Shown here in pieces: positions 9,017 through 16,391 of a stretch of DNA of 22,381 nucleotides. The stretch is from Emiliania huxleyi CCMP1516 (taxonomy: Eukaryota; Haptophyta; Isochrysidales; Noelaerhabdaceae): NCBI RefSeq assembly GCF_000372725.1, contig NW_005201912.1, forward strand, positions 451,508-473,888, written 5' to 3'. Every line of letters starts with the position of its first letter. Within the stretch, counting starts at the first letter, position 1. Under the pieces are notes generated by a model, which ran no database searches, was not told the origin of the DNA, and was given only the letters and a program-made list of their open reading frames with translations. A program made the position numbers and the translations under genes.

Positions 9017-9662
9017 ATCCCCAGCGTGACCCCCATCGGGGATCGCGGCCACTGGGCAGCGAAGGTCGGAGTGGGTGATGGAGGCCTCCAGCGCGAATGA
9101 CGGGGCACGGAGGCGGAGAAAATGGGGCAGGGCGCGGGCCGAGAGGGAGAGGCGGACGGACAGGGGCATTCGAAAGCGCGGATGAATGTGGGCGTCCTGG
9201 GCGGCTGGGCGGGCGTTCTCGGACTAGGGCATGTACACTCACATTTGTCCACCACTAACCGCCGCACCTGGTACAGTACAGGGCGGAGCTGTTAGAGCTG
9301 TAGGTTCTGGGGTCTAATCTCGCACTGGAATGCCTTCTGGATGAACCGCGTCGATCACCGACCGCACAGGGCCGGCGCGCGCCGCGCCGGCCTGTGACTG
9401 CGCCGTAAGAACACAGACCGACCGAAACACACTCCGACTGATTGATTGATGGGAAGGCGAAACACAGTCCGACCAACGACTGGGACACCAACGCGGTATG
9501 GCGAAGAGGTATTTTCTTCTCTATAACAAGGCTGTGAAACAGCTGGTGTGAAATTGCTCCCTGTGACTCGCCTCGGTTGTTCTCAAGAGATGTGCGTCTC
9601 GCAGATCGCAGGTGCTCCCAGAGGTTGCCATTCACCTTTCTGACGCACCGCACACCGCACAG
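9017..9662. other. Intergenic, includes a strong GC hairpin
   Basis: No convincing gene. It contains an ATTGATTGATTGATG-like repeat near 9440 and the hairpin at 9365-9396. The segment near 9465-9500 resembles 10015-10050 (GACTGG(A)CACCAxCGCGGTATGG). Confidence 0.4.
9365..9396. repeat. GC-rich hairpin
   Basis: CACAGGGCCGGCGCG pairs with CGCGCCGGCCTGTG across a three-base loop: 14 pairs with one bulged G. It lies about 350 bp after the membrane-protein stop and 270 bp before the leader ORF. Confidence 0.8.
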
Positions 9663-10070
9663 ATGTTCCGCTTCCTCCTCCTCGCGCTGTGCCTCGCGCT
9701 CGCCGCCGCCTTCACCGCGCCGGCGTCTGCGCTCCGCGGCTCGCGGAGCAGCATCGTGATGGACGGGTACAAGACTGGCACCTGGGGTGCGTACAAGGCA
9801 CCCGACGGCCCGCAGAAGATCGGTCACACCGCCATCGCCGTCGGGGAGAGGGGGGACGGCACTGCTTCTGCAGCGTGCACCTCGATCCTGTACCGTGTTT
9901 GTTATGACCCCCCCCCCAATGAACACACCAGTGAGGGTGGGCGAGACGATCGAGGGGTCCCGTACCATGCGGAATCGACCCTATCAAGTGCTCAAGTGCT
10001 CAAGAAAGGTGAAGAACAGCCAGGCTCGGACTGGACACCAGCGCGGTATGGGTGGACGCGGGACAGATGA
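9663..10070 (+). CDS. Plastid-type leader ORF, copy 2, with short unknown mature part
   Basis: The protein starts MFRFLLLALCLALAAAFTAP then ASALRGSRSSIVMDGYKTGT, the same leader as the ORF at 7322-7185 but in inverted orientation. About the first 78 bases are identical between copies, and divergence begins after the arginine-rich part. The continuation WGAYKAPDGPQKIGHTAIAVG looks like real coding sequence; beyond about 9850 the composition deteriorates and an intron may intervene. I do not recognise the mature protein. Plastid import is inferred from the signal plus A-F-T transit pattern. Confidence 0.5.
   Translation: MFRFLLLALCLALAAAFTAPASALRGSRSSIVMDGYKTGTWGAYKAPDGPQKIGHTAIAVGERGDGTASAACTSILYRVCYDPPPNEHTSEGGRDDRGVPYHAESTLSSAQVLKKGEEQPGSDWTPARYGWTRDR
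9985..10004 (+). repeat. CAAGTGCT tandem repeat
   Basis: CAAGTGCT occurs twice in tandem, followed by CAAG. On the other strand it reads CTTGAGCACTTGAGCACTTG, which resembles the GCACTTGGAGCACTTGG start of the shared upstream modules at 6768-6832 and 15774-15838. Confidence 0.5.
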
Positions 10071-10123
10071 TGACGACGCGCACGAGCGACACACAGACAC
10101 AAACAGGCTCACACACAAGGCCC

Positions 10124-10183
10124 CGCCGAACGCGTGCGTAGTCGCTCCGCCGAGGCCCGAGCCGCCGAACGCCGTGCGTTTCT
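10124..10183 (+). repeat. Dispersed repeat, copy 1
   Basis: GCCGAACGCGTGCG, TAGTCGCTCCGCCGAG and GCCGCCGAACG..GTGCGTTTCT occur in this order here and again at 11480-11529, differing by small indels. Each copy also contains an internal GCCGAACGCGTGCG-like repeat. Confidence 0.8.
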
Positions 10184-10359
10184 CGGAAGAGGCGTGCTGT
10201 GGATGGGAGCAGCCAGCACGTCCGTCCCCGGGTGAGTTGGAGAAAGTTCTAAACATGTTTGCTAAAGTCAAAGTACAAAGATTATCTTCTTAGAGCCGTA
10301 GTTTTTCAAGAGGCTAGTACTTGGCTATAGCCTCGAATGACGATCGAATGCGTCCCTTC

Positions 10360-11331
10360 TCAGTAGTAAAGAGCAAGACATCGGAAATCTGCGCTGCGCC
10401 GAGGAGGCGCATCCTGGTTCCCAATGTCGACTGCCTGGTGATACACGTAGTTGGATGTGATATCTGGCGACGGCTCCCAGCCCCCGTGTGATGAGGCGTC
10501 TCCAATCTCAAGTTTCACTGTGGAGTCGCTGTCCCACTGTTTGAAGAGGATTGCTTCGCGATTCGTCATGTTGGGGAAATAGTGCCATTCGTGCCTGGGA
10601 TACGCCTTCAGTAAGGGGAAGAACTTTGCTTGCGGGTCTAGAGATGCCGCCGACAAAAGAGCAAGGGGATCGCGCTGCACGGCGTGTGCCGGGTCCAATG
10701 AGGTCCACACGTTCCAACCTATTACGCGCTTGGCCTTTGCATTCCTGAAGGCGGCCCCCTGCTGCCGAAACGCAAAGGTGTCTGAATGAGCGCCGCGCTG
10801 ATGCGTCAGACCCGAACGACGAAATGTATGTCGAAACACATGCACTTCTTGGGCGTTCGTACGTCTTTTTACTACCTCAGCCACGCGCTCGTATTCATGA
10901 TCCTCGAGCTCGACAGGATCATGACCATCCATGATCTCGCTTCGCCAAAGAAGCGGCGCCTCGAGCTGCAGCAGCTCGAAGCCGTCTTTCTCGAGAGTAG
11001 GCTTCGACTTTCGCCCGTTGAGTATTGTCATCTCTTTCCCTCCATCACCCAGGTACTCGATTGATCCCACCATGGAGTCCTGCAGGATGATAGCCTCCGG
11101 CTTGAGACTGCCATCTCCGGTGCCGCAAAACGGCGCACCAGACGACTCTGGTGGCGGAGACTCGTGGTCGACGTCGCTCGTCTCGACCAGCTGGCGGCGA
11201 GCTGCGGGAGACGGCGGGCGCGACAGGCCCGTGACCCCTTCCGCCAACCTCTTGGCGGGCGGCTCGCCGGTGGCGCAGCCGAGAAGAAGGGCAGAGACGA
11301 AGAAGACGAAGAAGACGAAGAAGACGCGCAT
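10360..11331 (-). CDS. CmcJ/NvfI-like (GA4-desaturase-like) putative Fe(II)/2OG oxygenase
   Basis: A single uninterrupted frame of 323 residues. It begins MRVFFVFFVFFVSALLLGCA, a signal peptide or membrane anchor, followed by a low-complexity linker. The catalytic region has the family landmarks in order: THQRGAHSD (residues 176-184, an H-x-D typical of iron binding), KRVIGWNVWTSLDP (201-214, the N-V-W-R/T-P block), RDPLALLSAASLDP (220-233), YPRHEWHYFPNMT (244-256), EAILFKQWDSDS (259-270), SSHGGW (280-285, candidate second His) and RRSADFRCLALYY at the end. This is the architecture of the CmcJ/NvfI/GA4-desaturase-like family found in fungal and bacterial secondary metabolism. The substrate cannot be deduced. 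An N-terminal signal is unusual for the family and suggests ER or organelle location. Lack of introns differs from most neighbours. It is divergent from the gene at 11548. Confidence 0.75.
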   Translation of the reverse strand: MRVFFVFFVFFVSALLLGCATGEPPAKRLAEGVTGLSRPPSPAARRQLVETSDVDHESPPPESSGAPFCGTGDGSLKPEAIILQDSMVGSIEYLGDGGKEMTILNGRKSKPTLEKDGFELLQLEAPLLWRSEIMDGHDPVELEDHEYERVAEVVKRRTNAQEVHVFRHTFRRSGLTHQRGAHSDTFAFRQQGAAFRNAKAKRVIGWNVWTSLDPAHAVQRDPLALLSAASLDPQAKFFPLLKAYPRHEWHYFPNMTNREAILFKQWDSDSTVKLEIGDASSHGGWEPSPDITSNYVYHQAVDIGNQDAPPRRSADFRCLALYY

Positions 11332-11547
11332 TTTGGAAGACGCCGTTTACAGCTTTCGCTTTTCTTTCGGCGCAGGCGGAGGTGCAGGTCTTCATAAAAT
11401 AAATTATTTTCGAGGGGAGAATCGCGAACGGAGGAAAAAGAAAACGGTGCGGGTCCAAGCCTTCCGAAACCATCGCAGAGCCGCCGAACGCGTAGTCGCT
11501 CCGCCGAGCCGCCGAACGCGTGCGTTTCTGTAGGGCTCCGCTAAAAG
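11332..11547. promoter_or_regulatory. Probable bidirectional promoter region
   Basis: 216 bp separate the divergent starts at 11331 and 11548. It holds an AT-rich patch (CATAAAATAAATTATTTT near 11393-11410) that stands out from the surrounding GC-rich DNA, and the dispersed repeat at 11480-11529. Assignment rests on position and composition. Confidence 0.5.
11480..11529 (+). repeat. Dispersed repeat, copy 2
   Basis: Partner of 10124-10183 with deletions of about 4, 7 and 1 bases. It ends about 20 bp upstream of the start codon at 11548, so it could form part of the 5' leader of that gene. Confidence 0.8.
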
Positions 11548-12162
11548 ATGCCCGCGGCAAACATCGGCAGGGGGCACAGGCGCCTTGTTGCCGATTTGAA
11601 GCTCACGAGCTCGCTTGCGAGCCAGGGCAAGGACACGGCCGGCGACGGAGAGCTCGGCTGGAAGGGGGCCTATGTGCGTTTTGGCAACACGGAGACCGGG
11701 CTGCTCAAGTTGGTCAAAGGGCGCGGCAAGTGGTCTCCGTCGGGAGCGACGGCAGCGGCGGTGGCGGGGGAGGAGGAGGAGGCCGAGGAGGAGGGGGAGG
11801 AGGGGGAGGAGGAGGATGCCCCCAAGGGAAAGCTCCAGCAGCTGGATGGCGATTACCGCTTTGCGCGGGAGCAGGATTGCGATCTACGTTTGTTTGATTT
11901 TGAGGCTTTCGGAGGCTTTGGAAAGGAGGTTCGCAGCACCCTGAGGGAGGCGGCGAACCAGCTGAGCAACAAACTTTCGCACGCTCAGCACCTGGACGAG
12001 GTCACATGGACCACCAAGAACTGGCACGGGCTGCAGATGCAGCGCTTGTCTGTCGTCCTCCACACCGCCGTGGCGTGGCAGACGGTGAACGAGCTAGCGT
12101 GCGGGGAGAGCGGCATTGTGCATGGTGCGGAGTGCATTGCCGTTCTTAACGGAGTCGCTTAG
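11548..12162 (+). CDS. Unknown protein with central acidic tract
   Basis: 204 residues, ATG preceded by a purine-rich CTAAAAG. No signal peptide. The N-terminal part (LGWKGAYVRFGNTETGLLKLVKG) and C-terminal part (TWTTKNWHGLQMQRLSVVLHTAVAWQTVNELACGE) look like folded sequence. They are separated by a Glu-rich run around residues 72-92 (GEEEEAEEEGEEGEEEDAPK) and then a motif DYRFAREQDCDLRLFDFEAFGGFG. I do not recognise the family. The acidic tract might bind basic proteins such as histones, but nothing in the sequence proves it. Intron-free. Divergent from the CmcJ-like gene. Confidence 0.6.
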   Translation: MPAANIGRGHRRLVADLKLTSSLASQGKDTAGDGELGWKGAYVRFGNTETGLLKLVKGRGKWSPSGATAAAVAGEEEEAEEEGEEGEEEDAPKGKLQQLDGDYRFAREQDCDLRLFDFEAFGGFGKEVRSTLREAANQLSNKLSHAQHLDEVTWTTKNWHGLQMQRLSVVLHTAVAWQTVNELACGESGIVHGAECIAVLNGVA

Positions 12163-12332
12163 GCGGCTCCGGTGGTGAGCCGGTGTGTGTGCCAGTCCGC
12201 GCCAGTCCGCGCCCTTGTCGTGCCAGTGTGCTGTGAGAGAGGCTTGCGTTTTAAGAATTCTTTTGCGCGCGCCCGGCTAAGAGAGGGGCGCCAATCACGA
12301 GTGGTCGGAGAGGTGTTTTCGACACCGAGTGT

Positions 12333-14179
12333 ATGTTCGTCCCGCGCCTCCTCCTCTCCGCCCTCCTCCTCGTCGCGCCGCCGGCGAGTGGTGCACGTCT
12401 CTCCGGGCTTCCAAGTCTCGCCTCCGCTCGCGATCGTGCCGGCGCCGCGCTCCTTCGCGCAGTCGATCGAGACAGGGACGGGGAGGTGCGTTCCCCCGCC
12501 ACCGCGGCCACGCCGCTTGGCCGCTTCTTCCCTGCACCTCGCCGCCGCCTGCGCGCCCGCTCCTGCTCCCCGCCACTGACGCCGGCCTCCCTCCCGCCGG
12601 AGCAGGTCAGCCTGGAGGACCTCGAGCGCTGCGTCGCCTCCATTGGCAGGCCGGTGGCCGGCGGCGCCCGCGCCGCGGCCGCCCTTTGGTCCCGCCACAG
12701 CGACGAGTGCCTCGCTGCCGCCGGCGCCGCCGGCCTGCTGTACGGCGGCCCATTTGCGTACTCGGTCCTCTTTGTGCGCGCCTTCACGGGGGTTGGGTGG
12801 GCTGCGGTGCGCGGCGTGCTGTCGCGGCTGCGCGAGGCGTACCGCCGCGCCAAGGAGCTGCCGCCGAGAGAGACCGAGGCGCGCGCGGCGCGCGCCGCTG
12901 CGCTTCGCTCCGAGCTTCGCTCCCTCGCGATCGAGTGCGAGGCGACCGAGAGAGTCCTATTCCTCTCGGCGCACAGGGGCGGCAGGGCGGCGCCGAGGAG
13001 CGCGCGCACCACCGCGGCGGAGGCGCGCCGCGCCGCGCTCCTCGGGCGGATGCGCGACGTGCGCTGCGAGCTCGACGCTCTCCCTCCCTCCCGCCGCGCG
13101 GCTCCCGTTCTCGCGGCGGCGGCGGCGCACGACCCACTCGCCCTCCGGGACTTGTGCCTGGCGCTGTGCGCGGCCGCCGGCGCCTCCCTCTCCGCCGCCA
13201 CCTCCTCCGCGGCGCGCGCGCTCTCGCTCGGGGAAAGCGTCGGCGAGCGCATCTCTGGCCTCGGCGCCTGCGCGTCCAGAGAGGCCAAGGTGAGTCTCCC
13301 CTGCCGCCGCAGCGGCGGGGCAACCTCCCGTGAGAGCGTCGCCTCTTCCCACCCGCCTCTTCCCACCCGCCGCGCCGCCCGCGAGCCAGGTGCTGCTCCG
13401 CCGCCTCACGTCGGGCGGGTCGGCCGAGTGCGCCGCGCTGGGCACTGTCGCGCCGGGCGCCGCAGAGCGTGTCCTCACCTTCGCCTTCGGCCCGACTAGC
13501 TGGCCGCGGGCTCGCCGTGCAAAGGGGCGACTCTTCAACACCTCCTGCTGCGAGCAGGCCGGCTGGCTGGCTGCTGGCTCGCCGTGCGGCTGCAGGCGGC
13601 GTCGATGCGACTCCACGTCGCGCTGCTGTCGGCGCAGGCGGCCGGCGTAGCGCGCGTGCGCGCGCGCGATGCGGGCTGTTGTGTGAGCGCGTGCTGAGTC
13701 CGGCGCCCCTCTCCACGGCGCAGGCGCTGGTGCGTGGCCTCGGCTCCGCCGCCGCGTCCGCCTCGCCGCCGCGCGACCTCTCCTCGCGCGCGCTCGTGCC
13801 GGTGGTCGGCGGAGAGCCGCCCCGGCGCGAGGCGTTCGTCTGGGCACTGGCGCTCCTCGGCTTCCGCGCCGGCATGCGCGCCTCGCCGCCGCCCCTCCTC
13901 CGCCTCCTCCTCCTCCCGCTGTTCGCCGTCGAGGCGCCCCTCCCGCGCCGCCGAAGAACCCTCGCGTGCGGAGCTCGTGAGCTCACCGGCACCCGCACCG
14001 TCTGTGTAGGCCTCCCTTCGCGCCGTCGCCGCCCGCACGGTTCGCGCCGTCTGAGACGCAGCGGCGCCCAGAGCGACGTCGCATGCGAACCCCATCGACG
14101 GGAGCGGGAACGGCAGCGAGACGACCTTCCCGAGGTACAGTGCCCTGTTCACGGCACGGCCAACAGAGTCTGTAGATGA
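12333..14179 (+). CDS. Secreted EF-hand protein, family unknown; 3' exon structure uncertain
   Basis: Starts with a signal peptide (MFVPRLLLSALLLVAPPASGA). Exon 1 is 12333-12485, intron 12486-12605 (GTGCGT...CAG, phase 0), exon 2 12606-13289, intron 13290-13389 (GTGAGT...CAG, phase 0), exon 3 from 13390. Splicing intron 1 creates an EF-hand loop DRDRDGEVSLED followed by LERCVASIG, with Asp in place of the usual Glu at loop position 12. A conserved-looking stretch LLYGGPFAYSVLFVRAFTG is followed by long helices rich in Ala, Arg and Glu. Later coding pieces are AASMRLHVALLSAQ (13596 onward) and ALVRGLGSAAASASPPRDL with REAFVWALALLGFRAGMRA (13724 onward, open to 14179). The junction between exon 3 and 13596 is unresolved, and the last 60 codons have weak composition. 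Calcium binding in the ER or outside the cell is inferred. Confidence 0.6.
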
Positions 14180-14401
14180 TATGTGTGTTAAGTATATACC
14201 CGTCTGAGAGGCGATTGTCTGCGTGTACGTGGCTGGGTTCACAGCAGAAGAGGTAATAAATGTGGGGAACACTTGACGGTCGCGGCCTTCGAGTCGGCTC
14301 ACTGGCACTATTGTAGAGGGATGTAGCCCTGGCCGGTGCGCGTGCCGCAGAGTGTTGAAGTTCCGGAGTGAAAATTCGAACGCGTTCTCTGTGACCAAAA
14401 A

Positions 14402-14533
14402 ATGTCCACCTCAGAGTCTCTCAGAGGCACCTCCGCGCGGAGGCAGGCCGCCGCCGCCGGCGACACAGCTCCAGCTGTCGAACTGACCCGCAGCTCCTCT
14501 CAGAGCGGGACGACTGCGACGAAAGATGACTGA
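14402..14533 (+). CDS. Possible 43-residue hydrophilic ORF
   Basis: ATG after an A-rich context (CCAAAAAATGTCC), reading MSTSESLRGTSARRQAAAAG then DTAPAVELTRSSSQSG and TTATKDD, ending TGA at 14531. The Ser/Thr/Ala composition is plausible for a small protein or an N-terminal exon of the membrane protein at 14789, but no clear donor was found. Recorded as a weak candidate. Confidence 0.25.
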   Translation: MSTSESLRGTSARRQAAAAGDTAPAVELTRSSSQSGTTATKDD

Positions 14534-14788
14534 GGCGGTTGTCAGGAATCATCATACGGATCACATGGATCATGGTGGCCCTTTCATGACGGGAGACCGC
14601 CCGACCACTCCTGGGTGGCACTGCCGCCGGGGTGTCGCTCGACGTCCGCCTGTCGACAGCGTGCCGACAGCGACACAGACCATGTGGGACGCGTCGAGTG
14701 TCGACCTCTACTGCTTACGCAGCCTTCGAGTGTATCCTGGCTGTGGTCCCACACCCACTGGTGTCCATCTCAGAGACCGCAGGAGGTC

Positions 14789-15364
14789 ATGAGGGTCGAT
14801 GGGAGTGCCAACCCCACAATGCCTAAACGCGAAAGACCCAGCCCAGATAAGGGCAGGGTTCTGGGCGTGGCGATGTTTGCGGTGGTCTCCATGGGTGCGC
14901 TGGGCGACGGGCTGCGGCACGCACAGCAGAGCTGCACGGAAGGAGATAGGGGAAGGACCCTGCTGTGCGAGGGAAAGGACCTCTATTTCCTCACCCCTAT
15001 CTCCTTCCTCACGGGCATCGTGGCCGGTGGGTACAGCAATGCGCACCCCGACGGGGTCGTCTCGACCCTCTTGACCGGGCACATGCGCATACCTCCTAAT
15101 GCGCTGCTGCAGATCTGCCTGGGACGGGCCAAAGACGCCTCGGCGCGGACCATTCTGAGAGATAAAGCTGTATTGAGCCTGGCAATAGTCGTGGCGTTCT
15201 TCTGCGGCATCCTCGCTGGTGACGCCGTCGAGGACCGCGTTCGGGAGCGGTACGCGAGGAGGGAGTTCACGCCGGTCTTCACCCTGGTCGGAGGCTTCCT
15301 AGCGGCACTCTGCGTGGCGCACAGCCGACTCTGCGAGCGGTTCTTACTGCACCACCGAAGGTAG
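14789..15364 (+). CDS. Small multi-pass membrane protein resembling DUF1275
   Basis: 191 residues from ATG 14789; ATG 14819 is an alternative start. Four or so hydrophobic segments: VLGVAMFAVVSMGALGDGL, FLTPISFLTGIVAGGYSNAH, AVLSLAIVVAFFCGILAGDAV and FTPVFTLVGGFLAALCVAH. The segment GIVAGGYSNAHPDGVVSTLLTGHM followed by a helix and then the CGILAG segment recalls the DUF1275/YoaK pattern, in which an MTGN-like motif follows the first helices. The match is by eye and modest. An upstream in-frame extension to about 14615 exists but lacks conserved character. Confidence 0.55.
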   Translation: MRVDGSANPTMPKRERPSPDKGRVLGVAMFAVVSMGALGDGLRHAQQSCTEGDRGRTLLCEGKDLYFLTPISFLTGIVAGGYSNAHPDGVVSTLLTGHMRIPPNALLQICLGRAKDASARTILRDKAVLSLAIVVAFFCGILAGDAVEDRVRERYARREFTPVFTLVGGFLAALCVAHSRLCERFLLHHRR

Positions 15365-15423
15365 GAGGAAAAGGTGTAGGGCTCCGTTGGCGGCTGGCCA
15401 TTAGGTAGCCATTCCATGTAGTC

Positions 15424-15550
15424 TGTAGAGGATGTAGTGTGTCGTCAGAGAGCGCTGCTGTAGACATGTAGAGCGCTGTAGAGCTGAATGAGCTCTACAT
15501 CCGGCGCGTGGCGAACTGCCTCCGATGTAGAGCGCGGTTTTACTGTAGAG
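15424..15550 (+). repeat. Cluster of TGTAGAG motifs
   Basis: TGTAGAG occurs at 15424, 15467, 15477, 15526 and 15544, its reverse complement CTCTACA at 15493, and the variant TGTAGAC at 15459. The copies at 15477 and 15493 form a 9-bp inverted repeat with a 5-base loop (15477-15499). It lies between the membrane protein gene and the next plus-strand gene. Confidence 0.8.
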
Positions 15551-15773
15551 GATTGCTGAAGAGGGTCCGCTCCCACAGAGCAAAGCTGCTGGGAAGGCGC
15601 CGCGTGGTGACTGAAAAGACTAAGAGGTAGAGCCGCCGCGCTAAATGCGGGCGTCCCCGACCGAGCAGACTGAAGCTCTCATGGACGGCCCTGACTATCC
15701 CTGACACACAGAGAGGCACGGAGGGACTGGCGCGCACACTCACTGGCACGAGCGCGCCTCCTCCTCGAGCTTG
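15551..15773. other. Intergenic, nothing recognised
   Basis: Spacer upstream of the shared 65-bp module. It probably contributes promoter sequence for the gene at 15852. Confidence 0.35.
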
Positions 15774-15838
15774 GCACTTGGAGCACTTGGAGTGCAGTCG
15801 GCAACCTCACATCCAGGGCCGGGGAGCTAAGAAGCGCA
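15774..15838 (+). promoter_or_regulatory. Shared 65-bp upstream module, copy 2
   Basis: Matches the reverse complement of 6768-6832 at 61 of 65 positions. It ends 13 bp before ATG 15852, in the same orientation to that gene as copy 1 is to the CRAL-TRIO gene. It could be a core promoter with 5' leader or a leader exon. Confidence 0.6.
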
Positions 15839-15851
15839 CCCAGCGGGCCAG

Positions 15852-16136
15852 ATGATCGGTATCGTGTTGGGCGGTTTATTTTTCTGTTCGGCGGAATTGG
15901 CCAAACGAGAACACGAGTTTGCTTTTACCGTTCCTAATCTGCCTTCCGACGGCTGTTCCCACTCGCGAGCACCCCTGCTCCCCGCGACCATGCCGCACCA
16001 CTTCGTCCGAGAGGCGATACGAGGTGGCGTCGGCTCCTCGCCCTACATGCTCGTCACCGACGCCAGATCCTTCGACGTGGCGAGCGTATGCTCCGCCTCT
16101 GTAGGCGCAAACCGCCCCAGGGAGAGGCACTTCTGA
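15852..16136 (+). CDS. Candidate 5' exon(s) of the secreted glycoprotein gene
   Basis: ATG 15852 opens MIGIVLGGLFFCSAELAKRE, a plausible signal peptide, and runs to a TGA at 16134-16136. The later part, SSPYMLVTDARSFDVASVCS, looks coding and is followed by GTAGGCGC, a possible donor near 16101. A Cys-containing exon-like piece (TNVNICQAKPIPQKPAI) follows a good acceptor near 16220. I could not find a fully consistent chain of splice sites linking these to the exon at 16392, so the 5' structure is open. Confidence 0.4.
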   Translation: MIGIVLGGLFFCSAELAKREHEFAFTVPNLPSDGCSHSRAPLLPATMPHHFVREAIRGGVGSSPYMLVTDARSFDVASVCSASVGANRPRERHF

Positions 16137-16391
16137 GAGACACCTCTAGGGCCCAGATCTGCACCGCCGCTGCGACCTTGGCGGTCTCCTCACCCCTTCC
16201 CCCCTCCCTCGCCCCGCAGCTACCAACGTCAACATCTGCCAGGCAAAGCCAATACCCCAGAAGCCAGCGATCTCGACGACCACCAGCTCTAGCACCCTGA
16301 TCCCTATGCACACTTATAACGATTGACGGCCTCTGTTCTTCTGACTGCTCTTTCGGCACCTCTGACACCGTCTCCTCGCCCTGTGTGTCAG

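Noticed and set aside
9255..9968. Minus-strand frame across the second leader copy
   Set aside because: It is the antisense of the leader ORF and non-coding flank; its Glu/Arg-rich part is the complement of the leader codons.
12251..13998. Very long minus-strand open frames opposite the EF-hand gene
   Set aside because: Arg/Ala/Gly-rich antisense shadows of a GC-rich coding region; the sense strand has signal peptide, splice sites and an EF-hand.
13535..14398. Minus-strand frame beginning VTENAFEFSLRNFNTLRH with good-looking composition
   Set aside because: It has no ATG at its start (TTG only), and its distal half is antisense to the last exons of the EF-hand gene. A short real exon cannot be excluded, but I cannot support it.
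14781..14791. AGGAGGTCATG, a Shine-Dalgarno-like string before a start codon
   Set aside because: The surrounding genes have spliceosomal introns and eukaryotic domains, so a bacterial ribosome binding site is not expected; treated as coincidence.
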